Assembly (NCBI GenBank): GCA_046331705.1
Contig: JAXLQJ010000022.1
Span: forward strand, 1-64,000
Length of the DNA: 64,000 bases
Origin: JADJOY01 sp046331705 [NCBI: bacterium]
GTDB taxonomy: Bacteria; JADJOY01
Reading direction: 5' to 3'
In this document: one piece after another, positions 15,435-23,569 of the stretch
How the letters are laid out: each line of letters begins with the position of its first letter
How positions within the stretch are numbered: position 1 is the first letter of the stretch
The notes under the pieces: model-generated
The model's database searches: none
What the model saw: only the letters and a program-made list of their open reading frames with translations
What the model was told of the DNA's origin: nothing
Translations under genes and position numbers: made by a program

Positions 15435-17021
15435 TCAGAAATGCACCGTCGCGTCCACGAAGAGCTGCTGGACGCGGCTCAGATCGGGAAGGACGGTCGG
15501 GAACTCGTCGGCGGGCACCGTGATCGGTGAGCCCGGATATCGCACCACCAGATCCTTCAGGTAACCGTAGCCCGCGGTGAGCACCATCCGGCTGGGCCAG
15601 CGATAGCGAACGTAGGCCGTCACGTCCCACGACGTGAGATCGTTGCTGGTCGCGAATCGGGTGCGCGACTCGTCGAAGAACCGGTAGCCCGGTCGCACCA
15701 CGAGCAGCAGCCGCGAGCCGAGCGCGCGCAGCGTGGCTTCGCCGAGCACCTCGGTGTAGGCGGTCTCGCCTTCGCCCGTCGTGTCGGAGAGATCGTCGGC
15801 GCCCAGATCGGCGGGGATGTCGGCGCGGAAGATCTCGTGACGCAGCCCGGTGAGCGAGAGATCGAGCGCTTCGATCGGGCCGAGCCCGCGCAGATCCGTG
15901 ACGTAGGCACCGCCGCCCACCTCGACGAAATCCGAGTTGCTCGTCGCAGCGCCGGCACTTCCCTCGAAGACGCGGGCGACCAAGGACGCCGTGAGTCCCA
16001 GCGAAGCCCAGCTCGGTCGCAGCACGGTGACGCTGCCGTCGAGCTGCCATTCGTGAAACGGCGGCAATGGCGGCAAGAGCAGGCGATCGAGCTTGGACGA
16101 GTCGGTGGGGAGCTGGGCGGCGGACGTGAGATCGAAGCGCAGGTCGTCCTCGGCGTCCGCGGCCTTGTAGAGGTACGAGCCGAAGACCGCGGCATCGCGA
16201 CCTTCGAGCCCGCCTTCCCCGGAATCGAACCACGAGGTGTTGAGCGTGAGCTCGCGCAGGCCGGCATCGAGGCTCGTGATCTCGAACGAGCCGTCCCAGG
16301 TATCGGAGAGCTCCTGGAAGACGTAGAGGTTGGCTTCGTTCTTGGCGTAGTAGACGTCGGAGAGCTCGACGCGGGTGTGGCTCGCGGGGCGGAAGATCCA
16401 GCTGCCGCCCGCGACCAGCTCGTCCTCGGGATCCGTGTCGTAGGTGACGCGGCGCCCGGCGAGCGCCAGGAAACGGCCATCGAGCGGCGCCACGAAGGAA
16501 ACCTCGCCGCCGTCGAAATGAAGCGGCTCGACCAAGTAGCGATAGGCGCGCCCGACCCGGACCTCGCCGCTCGCCGGGAAGCCCTGGTAATCGGCCCACC
16601 CTTCGAGGAGCCGCACGTCGCGATTGCCGTCGTAGTGATCGCGGGCGTCGACGAACGGCGAGCCGTCGCCGGTGCCGTCCAGATCCTGCTCGTAGCGCAG
16701 CGTCGCTGCCGCCGAGAGTCCCTCCGTGCCGATGCCGCTCAGGTGGAGCTTGAGATCCTCGAAGAGATCGTCGTCGTGGACCGATGCGTGGGTCGGATCC
16801 TCGGTCGTGCCCCATTCGTGGCGATAACGGCTGCGCAGCGACCCCCACACCTCGGGAGTCGCGAACGCATCGGCGAGCGCCGAGACCGGCACGAGCGTGA
16901 GCGCCAGCATCGAGATGAGCGACGCGAGCGCGAGGCCGACGGCGCGATCGGTGGCGGCACGCGGGCGACGCGCGAACGCCACGGGACGGGCGCTCCGCTG
17001 CCGACGCTCCGCCGGGCTCAT
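15435..17021 (-). CDS. outer-membrane beta-barrel of a porin-cytochrome conduit
   Basis: 528 residues with a signal peptide (LALASLISMLALTLVPVSALADA). The rest is built of alternating amphipathic strands (LRSRYRHEW, LSAAATLRYEQ, GEVRVGRAYRYLV, VVRPGYRFFDESRTRF, VTAYVRYRW, MVLTAGYGYLKDL) and ends in a terminal Phe (VDATVHF), the outer-membrane insertion signature. Its size suits a barrel of 20 or more strands. It has no heme motif. The ATG at 17021 overlaps the stop of the giant cytochrome gene (ATGA). Flanked by multiheme genes on both sides, it is best read as the pore that sheathes cytochromes across the outer membrane, by analogy with MtrB or Geobacter OmbB. I see no clear sequence match to either. 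Confidence 0.8.
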   Translation of the reverse strand: MSPAERRQRSARPVAFARRPRAATDRAVGLALASLISMLALTLVPVSALADAFATPEVWGSLRSRYRHEWGTTEDPTHASVHDDDLFEDLKLHLSGIGTEGLSAAATLRYEQDLDGTGDGSPFVDARDHYDGNRDVRLLEGWADYQGFPASGEVRVGRAYRYLVEPLHFDGGEVSFVAPLDGRFLALAGRRVTYDTDPEDELVAGGSWIFRPASHTRVELSDVYYAKNEANLYVFQELSDTWDGSFEITSLDAGLRELTLNTSWFDSGEGGLEGRDAAVFGSYLYKAADAEDDLRFDLTSAAQLPTDSSKLDRLLLPPLPPFHEWQLDGSVTVLRPSWASLGLTASLVARVFEGSAGAATSNSDFVEVGGGAYVTDLRGLGPIEALDLSLTGLRHEIFRADIPADLGADDLSDTTGEGETAYTEVLGEATLRALGSRLLLVVRPGYRFFDESRTRFATSNDLTSWDVTAYVRYRWPSRMVLTAGYGYLKDLVVRYPGSPITVPADEFPTVLPDLSRVQQLFVDATVHF

Positions 17022-19339
17022 GGTTCGTCCGCCAGCGTCCCGGGCCGCTGGCCACGCGCGTCCGCGAGCCGATCCTTGGGGCGGAAGTGGTAGGTGTGGC
17101 ACGACTCGCACGCGAGCTCCGCGGCGCGGCCGTCGCGGTGACATGCGACGCACGTTTCCATCGGCCGCGGGTACTCGCCGGCTTTGCGCACCACTTCCTC
17201 GAACTCCTCGTTGCCGTCGAAGTCACCCACGTGGCAACGGCGGCAATCGAGCGTTCCCTCGGTCGTGAAGAGCTGCCGCGCGTTCTTCGCCTCGAGATGC
17301 TCGCGGTGCGTGAAGCGCACGTGCACCGAACGCCGGGGGAGGGCGGGAACCGAACCATCGGCGGTGGTGTGGCACTCCTTGCAGAAGCGGTTGGGCGCCT
17401 TCTTCGCCTCCGCGATCGGCACCGCCGCGGTGTGGCAGCTCTCGCCCTCGCCGCCGGCGCAACCCTTGGCACCCTCGTGCGAGGGGATCGCGAACTCGCG
17501 CTTCTCGGTCTCGGTGTGGCAGCCCAAGCAGCCGCCTTCGCGATGCTCCTGCTCGTTGGTCTTCAGGTGCTCGTGATGGGAGAAGACCAGCGTCGTGTGG
17601 ATGGGTTCGCCGCGACCGCTCGCCGCGTATCGTCCCTCGGGCCGTTCGAGCTCGGTGCCGCCGTGGATCAGCGTGTGGCAACCCGAGGTCTGACACGTCG
17701 CCGGCGCGAGCTCGGCCAGGCTCGCGCGATCGCGGTGCTCGAAATGACACGCGGCACAGTCCTCGTGGCCCTCCGTCCGATGCGTGCCTTCCATCCCGGG
17801 ATGGCAGCCGGCGGTCGCGCAGCGCAGGTCGATGCCGTCGAGACGGAACGAGCCATGACAAGCGCTGCAGCTCTTCTCGAGCTTGGCGTGCTTCTTCGAG
17901 GGGACCCGCTCGGGAAAGTCCGGACGCAGCTGACCGCCCTGGTACGGGTCGAGGGGAATACCCTCGCGGAGCACGCGGCTCAGGACGTTGCCCTCGCTCG
18001 CCACGTGGCAGTCGCCGCAGCGCGCCGCTTCCTCGGCGGGCTGGGTGGCGTGATCGACCGAGACGAGATCGCTCGCATCCACGGTGACGCGCGCGACCTC
18101 GCCGCTCGGCGAGAAGCCCGCCGCCTTTCCGCCGGCGACGGCAGCCGCGGCCCACTCGTCCGGCGCCGAGGCGAGCGCGGCGGGGTCGATCGGCAGCGGC
18201 AGAGCGCCGTCGTAGGTGCCCGGCAAGGCGCGTGCGCCGTCGGCGGCGAGCACGACCTCGATCGGCAGGAAGGGCTTGAGCTTGGCGCGAAACGCGCCCT
18301 GACGCCCGGCACCCGCGGTGGCGTCGTAGGCGGCGAGATCGCGCTCCCACACCCAGCGCAGCCGCGGTCGCTGCATGCCGCGGAAGGTGATCGCCGGTCG
18401 CGGCGCCGCACCGGTCGTTCGTGGCGCGAGCTGGGTGAGATCGATCCGCAACGCCGGCACGTCGCGGGTGTGGCAGGCACCGCACGCGAGGATCTCCTGG
18501 TGCCGCTCGATGCGCTCGTCGTGGTGGATCGGGGCCGCGTGGCAGTGCGCGGCCTGGCACGAAGCCGACTCGCGGCGATCGTGCGCGGGATCGGCTCGAC
18601 CGGTGACGGACGTGGCCGCGCCTTGCTGCTTCGCCACCGTCTGCGGTCGGTGCGACGTCGCGAGGTGGCACGTGAAGCACGTCTTCTCGACGGCGGAGGG
18701 ATCGCTCGAGTCGAGACCGCGCAGGTGAACGTCCCGCCCAGGCTTTCCCGACGCATCCGGCGGCGCCTCGGCGATGGCGCGCGCGACCGCCGTCGCGAGC
18801 GAGCCGCCATGACAGGTGAGGCAACGCGTGCCGGACGCGTCACCCACGCGCGCATCGCTCGGGAACCCACCCGCCACCAGCAGATCGAGCGAATGGGAGT
18901 GGCAGCCGACGCATGCCTCCCCCGCGGGGGCGCCGCGCGGACCCGGCGCACGGGTGCCGGTGGCGCGCGGCGGATCGACGCCCTCGACGTGACAGCTCGC
19001 GCAGCCTGCGAGCGGCGCGTGATCGGTCGCGGCGAGCGTCGCCAGGAACACCGCCCAGCCCGGTAGCCCCGAGGCACACACCCGCCCGAGCGATTCACCT
19101 CCGAGCACCGCCCCTCGGGCGTGATCCTGCTCCATGGACGAGGTCATCTTGCCGGGATGGCAGCTCTCGCAGCTCGGGGTCGCGCCGAAGTCGAACGCCG
19201 GCTCGAGGTTGCGAGCGGAAGCGGGCGCGACGAGTCCCAGCCAGATCACCAACAGCCTCCCGATCCATCGCACGTCGACACGCCGGCGCCTCTTCCGCGC
19301 CGCCGCAGCGGCCGGCTCGTCCTCGGACGCGGCGCTCAT
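17018..19339 (-). CDS. giant multiheme c-type cytochrome (14 canonical, up to 18 heme sites)
   Basis: 773 residues with an N-terminal signal (GRLLVIWLGLVAPASA). I count fourteen CxxCH motifs from CESCH near residue 50 to CESCH near the C-terminus. There are also three CX4CH (CQAAHCH, CATAGCH, CQTSGCH), a spacing known from tetraheme c3 cytochromes, and one CX7CH (CAGGEGESCH). A heme-poor stretch in the middle (ITFRGMQRPRLRWVWERDL to GEVARVTVDASDL) may be a separate fold that splits the hemes into two arrays. The start ATG 19339 overlaps the previous stop (ATGA), and its own stop overlaps the barrel gene. It probably forms the long electron wire in or beside the barrel. Confidence 0.88.
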   Translation of the reverse strand: MSAASEDEPAAAAARKRRRRVDVRWIGRLLVIWLGLVAPASARNLEPAFDFGATPSCESCHPGKMTSSMEQDHARGAVLGGESLGRVCASGLPGWAVFLATLAATDHAPLAGCASCHVEGVDPPRATGTRAPGPRGAPAGEACVGCHSHSLDLLVAGGFPSDARVGDASGTRCLTCHGGSLATAVARAIAEAPPDASGKPGRDVHLRGLDSSDPSAVEKTCFTCHLATSHRPQTVAKQQGAATSVTGRADPAHDRRESASCQAAHCHAAPIHHDERIERHQEILACGACHTRDVPALRIDLTQLAPRTTGAAPRPAITFRGMQRPRLRWVWERDLAAYDATAGAGRQGAFRAKLKPFLPIEVVLAADGARALPGTYDGALPLPIDPAALASAPDEWAAAAVAGGKAAGFSPSGEVARVTVDASDLVSVDHATQPAEEAARCGDCHVASEGNVLSRVLREGIPLDPYQGGQLRPDFPERVPSKKHAKLEKSCSACHGSFRLDGIDLRCATAGCHPGMEGTHRTEGHEDCAACHFEHRDRASLAELAPATCQTSGCHTLIHGGTELERPEGRYAASGRGEPIHTTLVFSHHEHLKTNEQEHREGGCLGCHTETEKREFAIPSHEGAKGCAGGEGESCHTAAVPIAEAKKAPNRFCKECHTTADGSVPALPRRSVHVRFTHREHLEAKNARQLFTTEGTLDCRRCHVGDFDGNEEFEEVVRKAGEYPRPMETCVACHRDGRAAELACESCHTYHFRPKDRLADARGQRPGTLADEP

Positions 19340-20430
19340 CCTTGGGGATGCGCGGCGTCGAACTCGGCTTTCTTCTGACGCACGGCGCTTTCGGGCTCGC
19401 CGATCGGCAACGTCTCCCAGAACGACGTGCTCGCCGGTGCCGTGAGCGTGTGATGACCCGAAACGTGGCAGTTGTAGCATTGCCGGCGCGTCAGCGGATC
19501 GTCGGGCAGCTCACCGTTCTCGCCCGAGACGTGGCAGAAGACGCACGAGCCCTTGGTGCGCTGCGGCGGTGCCGCGAACGGCACGAACGCGTCCGTGGTG
19601 GTGATCAGCAACCGGTGCGCGGTGAAGCGACCGTTGGCTCCTTCGGGGTTGGTGGTTCGGAACCAGTGGCAGTCGTTGCACGACGGCATCTCGCCGTGGC
19701 GCGCTTCGCCGCTCAGATCGTGACAGCCGCCACACCCCGGCGCCACGCGCTCCACCGACATGGTGCTCGACTGGAGCTTCTGGCCGTCCCATTGCCAGCC
19801 CTCGCGGAGGATCTGGCGGTGCTTGGGAGCGTTGTCACCCGTCACGAGGATCGCGCCGGCGGCAGCGGCCGAGGTCTCGAGCAGCGAGTAAGGATCGAGC
19901 GGGCCTTCCCAGTACGGCAGCAGCCGGAACAGGTTGGTGAAGCCGGTCTGGAACACGGGCTCCTTGAGCCAGTCGTGGCAGCCCGAGGCGCAGTCGGTGC
20001 CACCCGCGTAGAGCAGGCCGAGCGCCGGCTGCGGGTAGACGTTGCGGTTCTGGGCATAGTCCTGCGCCGTGGAGTGGCCGACGTGACAGGTGCGGCACGC
20101 CTCGAGGTCGCGCGCCGCGTGAGCGCCGCGGCGGGGGAACACCACGCGCGAGCCCGGCTCGTAGCCGAAGCCGTCGCCGAGTTGATCGACCACCTCGCGC
20201 GCCGAGCCCCGCACCTTCACGCCGGTGAGCGTCGCGGCGGGGTGGCAGTCGAGGCAGAAGGCGGACGCCGTGGTCACGGCGCCGTCGTCACCCGCGCAAC
20301 CCACCGCCAGCGCCAACGCGCACGCGCCGAGCGCGATCCGCAGCGCCCCGCTGCGGCGGGCCAACGCGATTCGCGTGCGCAAGACCGGGTCGCGAGGCTC
20401 GAGTCGTGACGGCGCAACCGTCATGGGCAT
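19336..20430 (-). CDS. hexaheme (6+1) c-type cytochrome lipoprotein
   Basis: 364 residues. A hydrophobic signal ends in a lipobox (ALAVGC), then six CxxCH sites follow (CLDCH, CRTCH, CGGCH, CNDCH, CVFCH, CYNCH) with one CX3CH (CASGCH). The spacing is wide, unlike the 11-heme lipoprotein, so the fold is probably larger, perhaps ligand-binding. ATG 20430 is used; a TTG at 20442 and ATG 20424 are alternatives, none with a clear ribosome site. It is the first cytochrome gene after the sigma/anti-sigma pair, with a 45-base gap. Its stop overlaps the start of the giant cytochrome. It may be the outward-facing terminal reductase or oxidase; that is inference. Confidence 0.86.
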   Translation of the reverse strand: MPMTVAPSRLEPRDPVLRTRIALARRSGALRIALGACALALAVGCAGDDGAVTTASAFCLDCHPAATLTGVKVRGSAREVVDQLGDGFGYEPGSRVVFPRRGAHAARDLEACRTCHVGHSTAQDYAQNRNVYPQPALGLLYAGGTDCASGCHDWLKEPVFQTGFTNLFRLLPYWEGPLDPYSLLETSAAAAGAILVTGDNAPKHRQILREGWQWDGQKLQSSTMSVERVAPGCGGCHDLSGEARHGEMPSCNDCHWFRTTNPEGANGRFTAHRLLITTTDAFVPFAAPPQRTKGSCVFCHVSGENGELPDDPLTRRQCYNCHVSGHHTLTAPASTSFWETLPIGEPESAVRQKKAEFDAAHPQG

Positions 20431-20475
20431 CCGAACGCGCAAACGCGCAGCACGTGCATCACGCGAGCGATCCGA

Positions 20476-21207
20476 TCAGCGCAAGCGCTCGCGGCGAGCA
20501 TCCCACGCATCGAGCCACGACTGGAGCTTGCCGTGGAAGGTCTCGAGCCTGGAGCCACCCAGCGAGACCTGGCTCAGACACCAGCACTCCTCCTCCACGT
20601 CCGTCCACGGCGAGTGGCGGGTACCGGGCTCGCCTTCGATCCAGTCCCCGGTGAGCACCTGATCTTCGGCAAGCTCGACCGGCGGCGCCATCCCACGTTT
20701 GTAGCCCCCCGCGAGGATGACGTTGTCTTCGCGCTCCAGGTGATAGTGCAGCGGAAACGCGCTGTTCTTGCCGTAGTAGGTCAGGTAGAGCTCGGTACCC
20801 GCCGCGGGCTCGCGAACCAGCACGGTGAAGCGCGTGCGGCTCGGCCAGAGATTGGTCCACGACCAGCGCTCGGCGGGTTCGAGCTCGGCGAGCACGTTCG
20901 GCGGCAGCACGGCCGCTTCCGGCGGCCAGCGCACCGCGCGGCGCGACTCGATCCGCGACCAGAGCCGATCGAAGGCCGGCAGCGGTTGGTCGCGCGGCGC
21001 CGCCGAACCGCGTGCCTCGCGCCAGGGCTCGTCGAGCGGCGGGCGCGCCGCCGTCACCGCGCTCGTGCAGGCGTCGCAGTGGAAGAGATGCGCCTCGAGC
21101 ACGATGCGCTCGGTCCTAGAGGCGCGTCCCTCCGCGAACGCGAGCAAGCGCTCGGCGGGCGGATGACGCGTGGGGACGCGAACGCGCTCGGCGCGCGGGG
21201 CGATCAT
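20476..21207 (-). CDS. ChrR-type zinc/cupin anti-sigma factor
   Basis: 243 residues. The N-terminal part has the zinc-binding anti-sigma signature LEAHLFHCDACTSAV (H-x3-C-x2-C). The C-terminal part is a cupin: AFPLHYHLEREDNVILAGGYKRG then GEPGTRHSPWTDVEEECW, with His/Glu metal ligands. In the known ChrR of Rhodobacter, the zinc domain holds the sigma factor and the cupin is needed for the response to singlet oxygen. The ATG at 21207 overlaps the sigma-factor stop (ATGA), the normal arrangement. The signal sensed here is unknown; a redox or oxygen signal would suit the downstream cytochrome genes. It also resembles cupin-only DUF4437-like proteins, but the zinc motif favours anti-sigma. Confidence 0.87.
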   Translation of the reverse strand: MIAPRAERVRVPTRHPPAERLLAFAEGRASRTERIVLEAHLFHCDACTSAVTAARPPLDEPWREARGSAAPRDQPLPAFDRLWSRIESRRAVRWPPEAAVLPPNVLAELEPAERWSWTNLWPSRTRFTVLVREPAAGTELYLTYYGKNSAFPLHYHLEREDNVILAGGYKRGMAPPVELAEDQVLTGDWIEGEPGTRHSPWTDVEEECWCLSQVSLGGSRLETFHGKLQSWLDAWDARRERLR

Positions 21208-21773
21208 CGCTCGCCCTCGATCGCGGCGCGCATCGCCAGCAGCGCCGCGTGAACTCGCGACTTGACCGTCCCGAGCGGGATCCCCAGCTCGCGCGCGGCT
21301 TCCTGGAAGCGCAGATCCTTCAAGTACACGAGCTCCACCAGCTGGCGCTGCTCCGGGGTGAGCGTGCCCAGCGCTCGCTGCGCCAACCGTCGGCGATCCA
21401 GCTCGGCCGAGACGCCAGGCGGCGCGGGCGGCGCGTGGTCGACCGCTTCGCCGAGCGCTTCGCCGAGCCGGCCCAGCCGTCGCCAGTGATCGTGCAGCTT
21501 GTTGCGCGTGATCGCGAACAGCCACTGCTCCACCGAGCCCCGCTCGGGGCGGAAGCCCTTGGCGCCCACCCACACCGCCACGAACACGTCCTGGACGATG
21601 TCCGCGGTGACATCCGGATCGGTGGTGTGCTTGAAGACACTGGCATACACCCGTCGCGCGAACCGTTCGTAGAGCACCCGTAGCGCGTCGCGCTCCGCTC
21701 CGGCGACCCGAAGCAGCAGCTCGTCATCCGCTGGCGGCATTGCGACCGAGGGCCGCGGGTCCGTGCTCGGCAT
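21204..21773 (-). CDS. ECF RNA polymerase sigma factor
   Basis: 189 residues with both sigma-70 regions of an ECF factor. Region 2 is LYERFARRVYASVFKHTTDPDVTADIVQDVFVAVW then WLFAITRNKLHDHWRR. Region 4 is LTPEQRQLVELVYLKDLRFQEAARELGIPLGTVKSRVHAALLAMR, a helix-turn-helix. It heads the minus-strand cluster and overlaps the ChrR-type anti-sigma gene by four bases, so the pair is co-translated. By analogy with RpoE-ChrR it probably activates its own promoter and genes downstream, here the electron-conduit genes. ATG 21773 is chosen; ATG 21740 is also in frame and would remove a poorly conserved leader. Confidence 0.92.
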   Translation of the reverse strand: MPSTDPRPSVAMPPADDELLLRVAGAERDALRVLYERFARRVYASVFKHTTDPDVTADIVQDVFVAVWVGAKGFRPERGSVEQWLFAITRNKLHDHWRRLGRLGEALGEAVDHAPPAPPGVSAELDRRRLAQRALGTLTPEQRQLVELVYLKDLRFQEAARELGIPLGTVKSRVHAALLAMRAAIEGER

Positions 21774-21804
21774 GTATTCGCGAGACGGCGCGAGGAGGTT
21801 CGCG

Positions 21805-21832
21805 TTTATAGCAGAGCTCGTGCCGCTGCGAA
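21805..21832 (-). promoter_or_regulatory. possible promoter of the ECF sigma / cytochrome cluster
   Basis: On the minus strand TATAAA (21810-21805) lies 16 bases after TTCGCA (21832-21827), about 32 bases before the sigma start. TGGTTC (21835-21830) could instead be an ECF-type -35 box with CTATAA as -10. The match is weak in both readings. Confidence 0.3.
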
Positions 21833-21947
21833 CCATCCACCGCCCCCGGACGAATGCCACATGCGTTGTGTGGCGCGCGCGCGCCGATCACCGGATACTG
21901 GCGCGGTTGCGCGCCGCGATCCGCGCGAGCGCGCAAGGAAGGGTTTC

Positions 21948-23036
21948 GTGGCCGGCTCCCCTGCAGCAACCTCGTCCTTCCTCGACGTCCACACGTACGC
22001 GCCGGCTCACGAGTATCCCCAGCTCGAGCTGCTCGAAGGTGTGCTCCGCCAGGCGCGGCCGGAGCGCCGCACGCGGCGGCTGCTCGAGACGCTGTTTCGG
22101 CGCAGCGGCATCACGACACGCTTCATGGCAGTACCAGACTTCGCGCAGGGGGCCGATCCGGTTCTCTACCGCGAGCCGGGAGTCGAGCCCTCGACCCAGG
22201 ACCGCATGCGGCTCTTCGCCGCGCTCGCGCCGCTGCAGGCGCTGGGCGCCGCCCGGCCGCTCGTCGAGCGACACGCGGTGGCGGAGCGGATCACCCACGT
22301 GGTGACCTCGTGCTGCACCGGCTTCGTGGCCCCTGGCTGGGACCTCCGGGTGATCGACGAGCTGGGGATCCCCGAGGGTGCGGGGCGGGTGCACGTCGGC
22401 TACATGGGCTGCCACGCCGCCGTGAACGCGCTCCGCGTGGCCCACGCGTTCGCGCTCGGGAATCCGGAAGCGCTGGTGCTGGTGATCGCCAACGAGCTCT
22501 CCTCGCTCCACTTCAACTTCAGCGATCGCATCGACAACCTGCTCTCCTGCACGATCTTCGCCGACGGCGCCGCCGCGGCGCTGATCGGCGGCGCGGCGTG
22601 GCGCGAGCGGGCGCGCGGCCAGCTGGGCGGCTTCCGCTCGCAACGCGTCCCCGGCACCTCGGCGCTGATGGGCTGGCGGATCGGCAACGTGGGCTTCGAG
22701 ATGGACCTGAGCCCCGAGCTGCCGGACGCCATCGAGCGTTTCGTCGCCGAGCGCGGCGTCGCGAGCGAGCGGCCTGGCGACGAACGGGTCCAAGACCTCG
22801 TTCACGCCGGCGGCAAGGCGATCCTCGAAGCCTTCGCGAAAGGGCGCGGCACCGGGGCCGACGGTATCCGCTACAGCTTCGAGGTCCTGGCCCGGAACGG
22901 GAACATGTCGTCCGGCACGATCCTCTTCATTCTCTCGCGCTGGCTCGACGATCCCCACGGCCTGCCGTCCGCCGAGGCCCACGCCTTCGGCCCCGGCGTG
23001 GTGGCGGAGCGGTTTCATCTGGCCCGCACCAGGTGA
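21948..23036 (+). CDS. type III polyketide synthase (chalcone-synthase-like)
   Basis: 362 residues from GTG 21948, which has AAGGAAGG five bases upstream; the open frame extends upstream but without a comparable site. The catalytic triad is in place: Cys155 in GYMGCHAAVNALR, His286 in DLVHAGGKAIL, Asn319 in RNGNMSSGTILFIL. The spacings (131 and 33 residues) are close to those of plant chalcone synthase. TSCCTGFVAPG and FADGAAAALIGG are further family segments. Such enzymes make alkylpyrones, alkylresorcinols or tetrahydroxynaphthalene from acyl-CoA starters and malonyl-CoA. No tailoring gene is adjacent, so the product is unknown. It is divergent from the sigma-factor gene. Confidence 0.93.
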   Translation: MAGSPAATSSFLDVHTYAPAHEYPQLELLEGVLRQARPERRTRRLLETLFRRSGITTRFMAVPDFAQGADPVLYREPGVEPSTQDRMRLFAALAPLQALGAARPLVERHAVAERITHVVTSCCTGFVAPGWDLRVIDELGIPEGAGRVHVGYMGCHAAVNALRVAHAFALGNPEALVLVIANELSSLHFNFSDRIDNLLSCTIFADGAAAALIGGAAWRERARGQLGGFRSQRVPGTSALMGWRIGNVGFEMDLSPELPDAIERFVAERGVASERPGDERVQDLVHAGGKAILEAFAKGRGTGADGIRYSFEVLARNGNMSSGTILFILSRWLDDPHGLPSAEAHAFGPGVVAERFHLARTR

Positions 23037-23569
23037 GACGCTGAGCTCGGCGCCACGGGTGGGCCGCGATGGGCGCGACCGGTCGGCTTCGCAGCCGCCC
23101 ACGTCGAGCTGCGCGCGGTGGCCGCCGCCGCGGCGGGAGCGTCGTGATCACGCCTGTCGCGGCGCGGGTGACGAAGACCTCCTGGAGCGGCGAGGTCGAG
23201 CGGTCGACGACACTCGTCGATCCGAACGCACGGTGCCGCCGCGTCCGACGACGCGTTCGCCACCACGCGTGACGGAGGTCTGGCGCTCACGGGCGGAACG
23301 AGCGAACCGTCGCAGCGGTGGAGATGCTGAAGACCGACGGGTTCGGTCGCTTCACTCCCTCGACTCCGGGATCCCGAGCATTCGCGAGCCGGAACCCGTG
23401 GCCGCGACGGAGCGCGGCCCTCCACCCCAACGAGCACGTCGGACTTGCGCGAGCGCAGGATCTCGAACGAGCGAGGCGAGCCCGAAGCGCGGCGCCTCGG
23501 GAGCGGGGGGTGGAACATCCCCCGCAACCACCTCACCCATCCGCAACGAGCGCCAGGCGCTCGATGCGG
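23037..23569. other. 533-base gap between convergent genes with a palindromic repeat
   Basis: No reading frame here looks like a protein; frames on both strands are rich in Arg/Pro/Ser shadows. The only structure I see is the perfect hairpin at 23400-23419. Two thirds of the gap has no visible feature. A degraded gene or a small RNA cannot be excluded. Confidence 0.5.
23400..23419. repeat. REP-like palindrome
   Basis: GGCCGCG and CGCGGCC form a perfect 7-bp stem around ACGGAG. Together with the flanking GGAGGG context it resembles a palindrome that recurs in intergenic regions of some high-GC genomes and gives spurious peptides reading 'VGVEGRAPSRP'. Only one copy is seen in this window. It lies between convergent genes and could also serve as a terminator. 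Confidence 0.4.

Noticed and set aside
13708-17472. A 1254-codon minus-strand open frame running through several cytochrome genes
   Set aside because: Only its last ~220 codons carry a real protein (the tetraheme cytochrome). The rest is the out-of-frame shadow of the barrel and 11-heme genes, Arg/Pro-rich and without motifs.
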